Assembly (NCBI GenBank): GCA_020343555.1
Contig: CP070800.1
Coordinates: 1,373,396-1,387,736, forward strand
Length of the DNA: 14,341 nt
Direction of reading: 5' to 3'
DNA from: Dehalococcoidales bacterium
GTDB taxonomy: Bacteria > Chloroflexota > Dehalococcoidia > Dehalococcoidales > UBA2162
Made by a program: the position numbers and the translations under genes. The notes beneath the pieces are model-generated. The model worked only from the letters and a program-made list of their open reading frames with translations. It had not been told where the DNA came from and ran no database searches. Numbering within the stretch: the first letter of the stretch is position 1; each line of letters begins with the position of its first letter. This document shows, one piece after another, positions 13,748-14,341 of this stretch.

Positions 13748-14341
13748 ATGATGGCTGGTAATGATTATCACATTGACACGTTAAGCCCTGACCCAAGGAA
13801 AGACATCAAAGAACCTCTAGAAAGAACTATATCCGGGATACTCGACGTTCCAGGTAAGGATATCTATGTGTGGGATACGGTACTTATACTGCTATTTAAT
13901 CATATCGAACTGCTGGGCGTGTTGCTTTCCGGCGACTCTTCAAAAGCGAACCGGGCGAAACGGGCAGTCGAATTCATCCGAACGTATCTCGGCAGGATCG
14001 TCGAGAAGTATGCCATGGCGGGAGGATTCCTTTACTATATGCTGGGAAACGGTCATATTCATAAATCTTACCCAAGGAGTTTCACAACAGGCGACGGCAG
14101 AACGCTGAGGTTCGAATTCTCCGATACTCACGAAAACCAAAAACACCTTTCAATAGTTCAATCGGATAACGAACTAAAGCTGATTTTCAGTGTTGATACT
14201 TTCTATAAAAATCTTCTCGATGCAATAGATTTATACTGCCTGGATATGAGTAGAAACCGGTCTTTACGGGAGAAATACCGCCTGGCCTGGAGTCAGTTAA
14301 GAGAACCGGGTGAACGATTTCATATCAATAATCACGCCTAT
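13748..14341 (+). CDS. Protein of unknown function, 3'-truncated by window edge
   Basis: The frame is open from the ATG at 13748 to the end of the window (198 codons). GGAGG five bases upstream supports this start; a second ATG follows directly. I do not recognise a family. The sequence has a polar N-terminus with TLSPDPRKDIKEP, then a hydrophobic, probably helical stretch DTVLILLFNHIELLGVLLSG (residues 43-62) that is not clearly transmembrane because it contains His, Asn, Glu and Asp. A basic helix (KANRAKRAVEFIRTYLGRIV) follows, and after it a beta-rich section (GRTLRFEFSD, LKLIFSVDTFY). A second helical part has CLDMSRNRSLREKYRLAW. No catalytic motif stands out. The segment around VWD (41-43) weakly resembles the broken frame at 1072-1251. 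It is divergent from iorA. Confidence 0.75.
   Translation, partial: MMAGNDYHIDTLSPDPRKDIKEPLERTISGILDVPGKDIYVWDTVLILLFNHIELLGVLLSGDSSKANRAKRAVEFIRTYLGRIVEKYAMAGGFLYYMLGNGHIHKSYPRSFTTGDGRTLRFEFSDTHENQKHLSIVQSDNELKLIFSVDTFYKNLLDAIDLYCLDMSRNRSLREKYRLAWSQLREPGERFHINNHAY

Overview
The window looks like a chromosomal segment of an anaerobic bacterium with CoA-thioester and ferredoxin-linked metabolism. A subsurface or marine Dehalococcoidia-like Chloroflexota is my best guess. This rests on gene content (a 2-hydroxyacyl-CoA dehydratase/benzoyl-CoA reductase-type pair, IorAB, an AMP-forming acyl-CoA ligase, a DUF5679 zinc ribbon and a CaiB remnant), not on any marker gene, and a deltaproteobacterium cannot be excluded.

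Layout. Positions 2-367 hold the 3' end of an ABC-exporter ATPase. Its last codons overlap, out of frame, the orphan C-terminus of a CaiB/BaiF CoA-transferase, followed by a terminator. A convergent lipoprotein with a chagasin-type (I42) inhibitor domain lies at 534-968. A plus-strand operon at 1252-4337 encodes a putative beta-sandwich (LamG/ConA-like) protein, translationally coupled to two dehydratase/benzoyl-CoA reductase-type subunits. No ATP-dependent activator is encoded here. A short orphan tail resembling an SRPBCC/AHSA1 protein follows the operon. On the minus strand come a DUF5679 zinc-ribbon protein (4537-4677) and an SDR oxidoreductase (4767-5729).

leuS (6095-8512, plus strand) has a near-consensus promoter, a roughly 230-nt leader and an intrinsic terminator just before its ribosome binding site, so it is probably controlled by attenuation. 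Convergent to it is a minus-strand set: an acyl-CoA ligase (8572-10140), a 520-bp gap filled with palindromic repeats, then iorB (10661-11263) and iorA (11272-13170). IorAB oxidises aryl-2-oxo acids to aryl-acetyl-CoA with ferredoxin. The ligase could act on related aryl or acyl acids, but the repeat-filled gap makes co-transcription uncertain. The 577-bp region upstream of iorA (13171-13747) carries a second copy of one repeat family, a possible gene remnant and a candidate promoter for an unrecognised gene (13748 onward) that runs off the window.

Themes. There are two orphan 3' gene tails abutting intact genes, a dense set of palindromic intergenic repeats bracketing iorAB, and an unusual pairing of a beta-sandwich protein with radical-type dehydratase subunits. 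No tRNA, rRNA, CRISPR array, transposase or integrase was seen.
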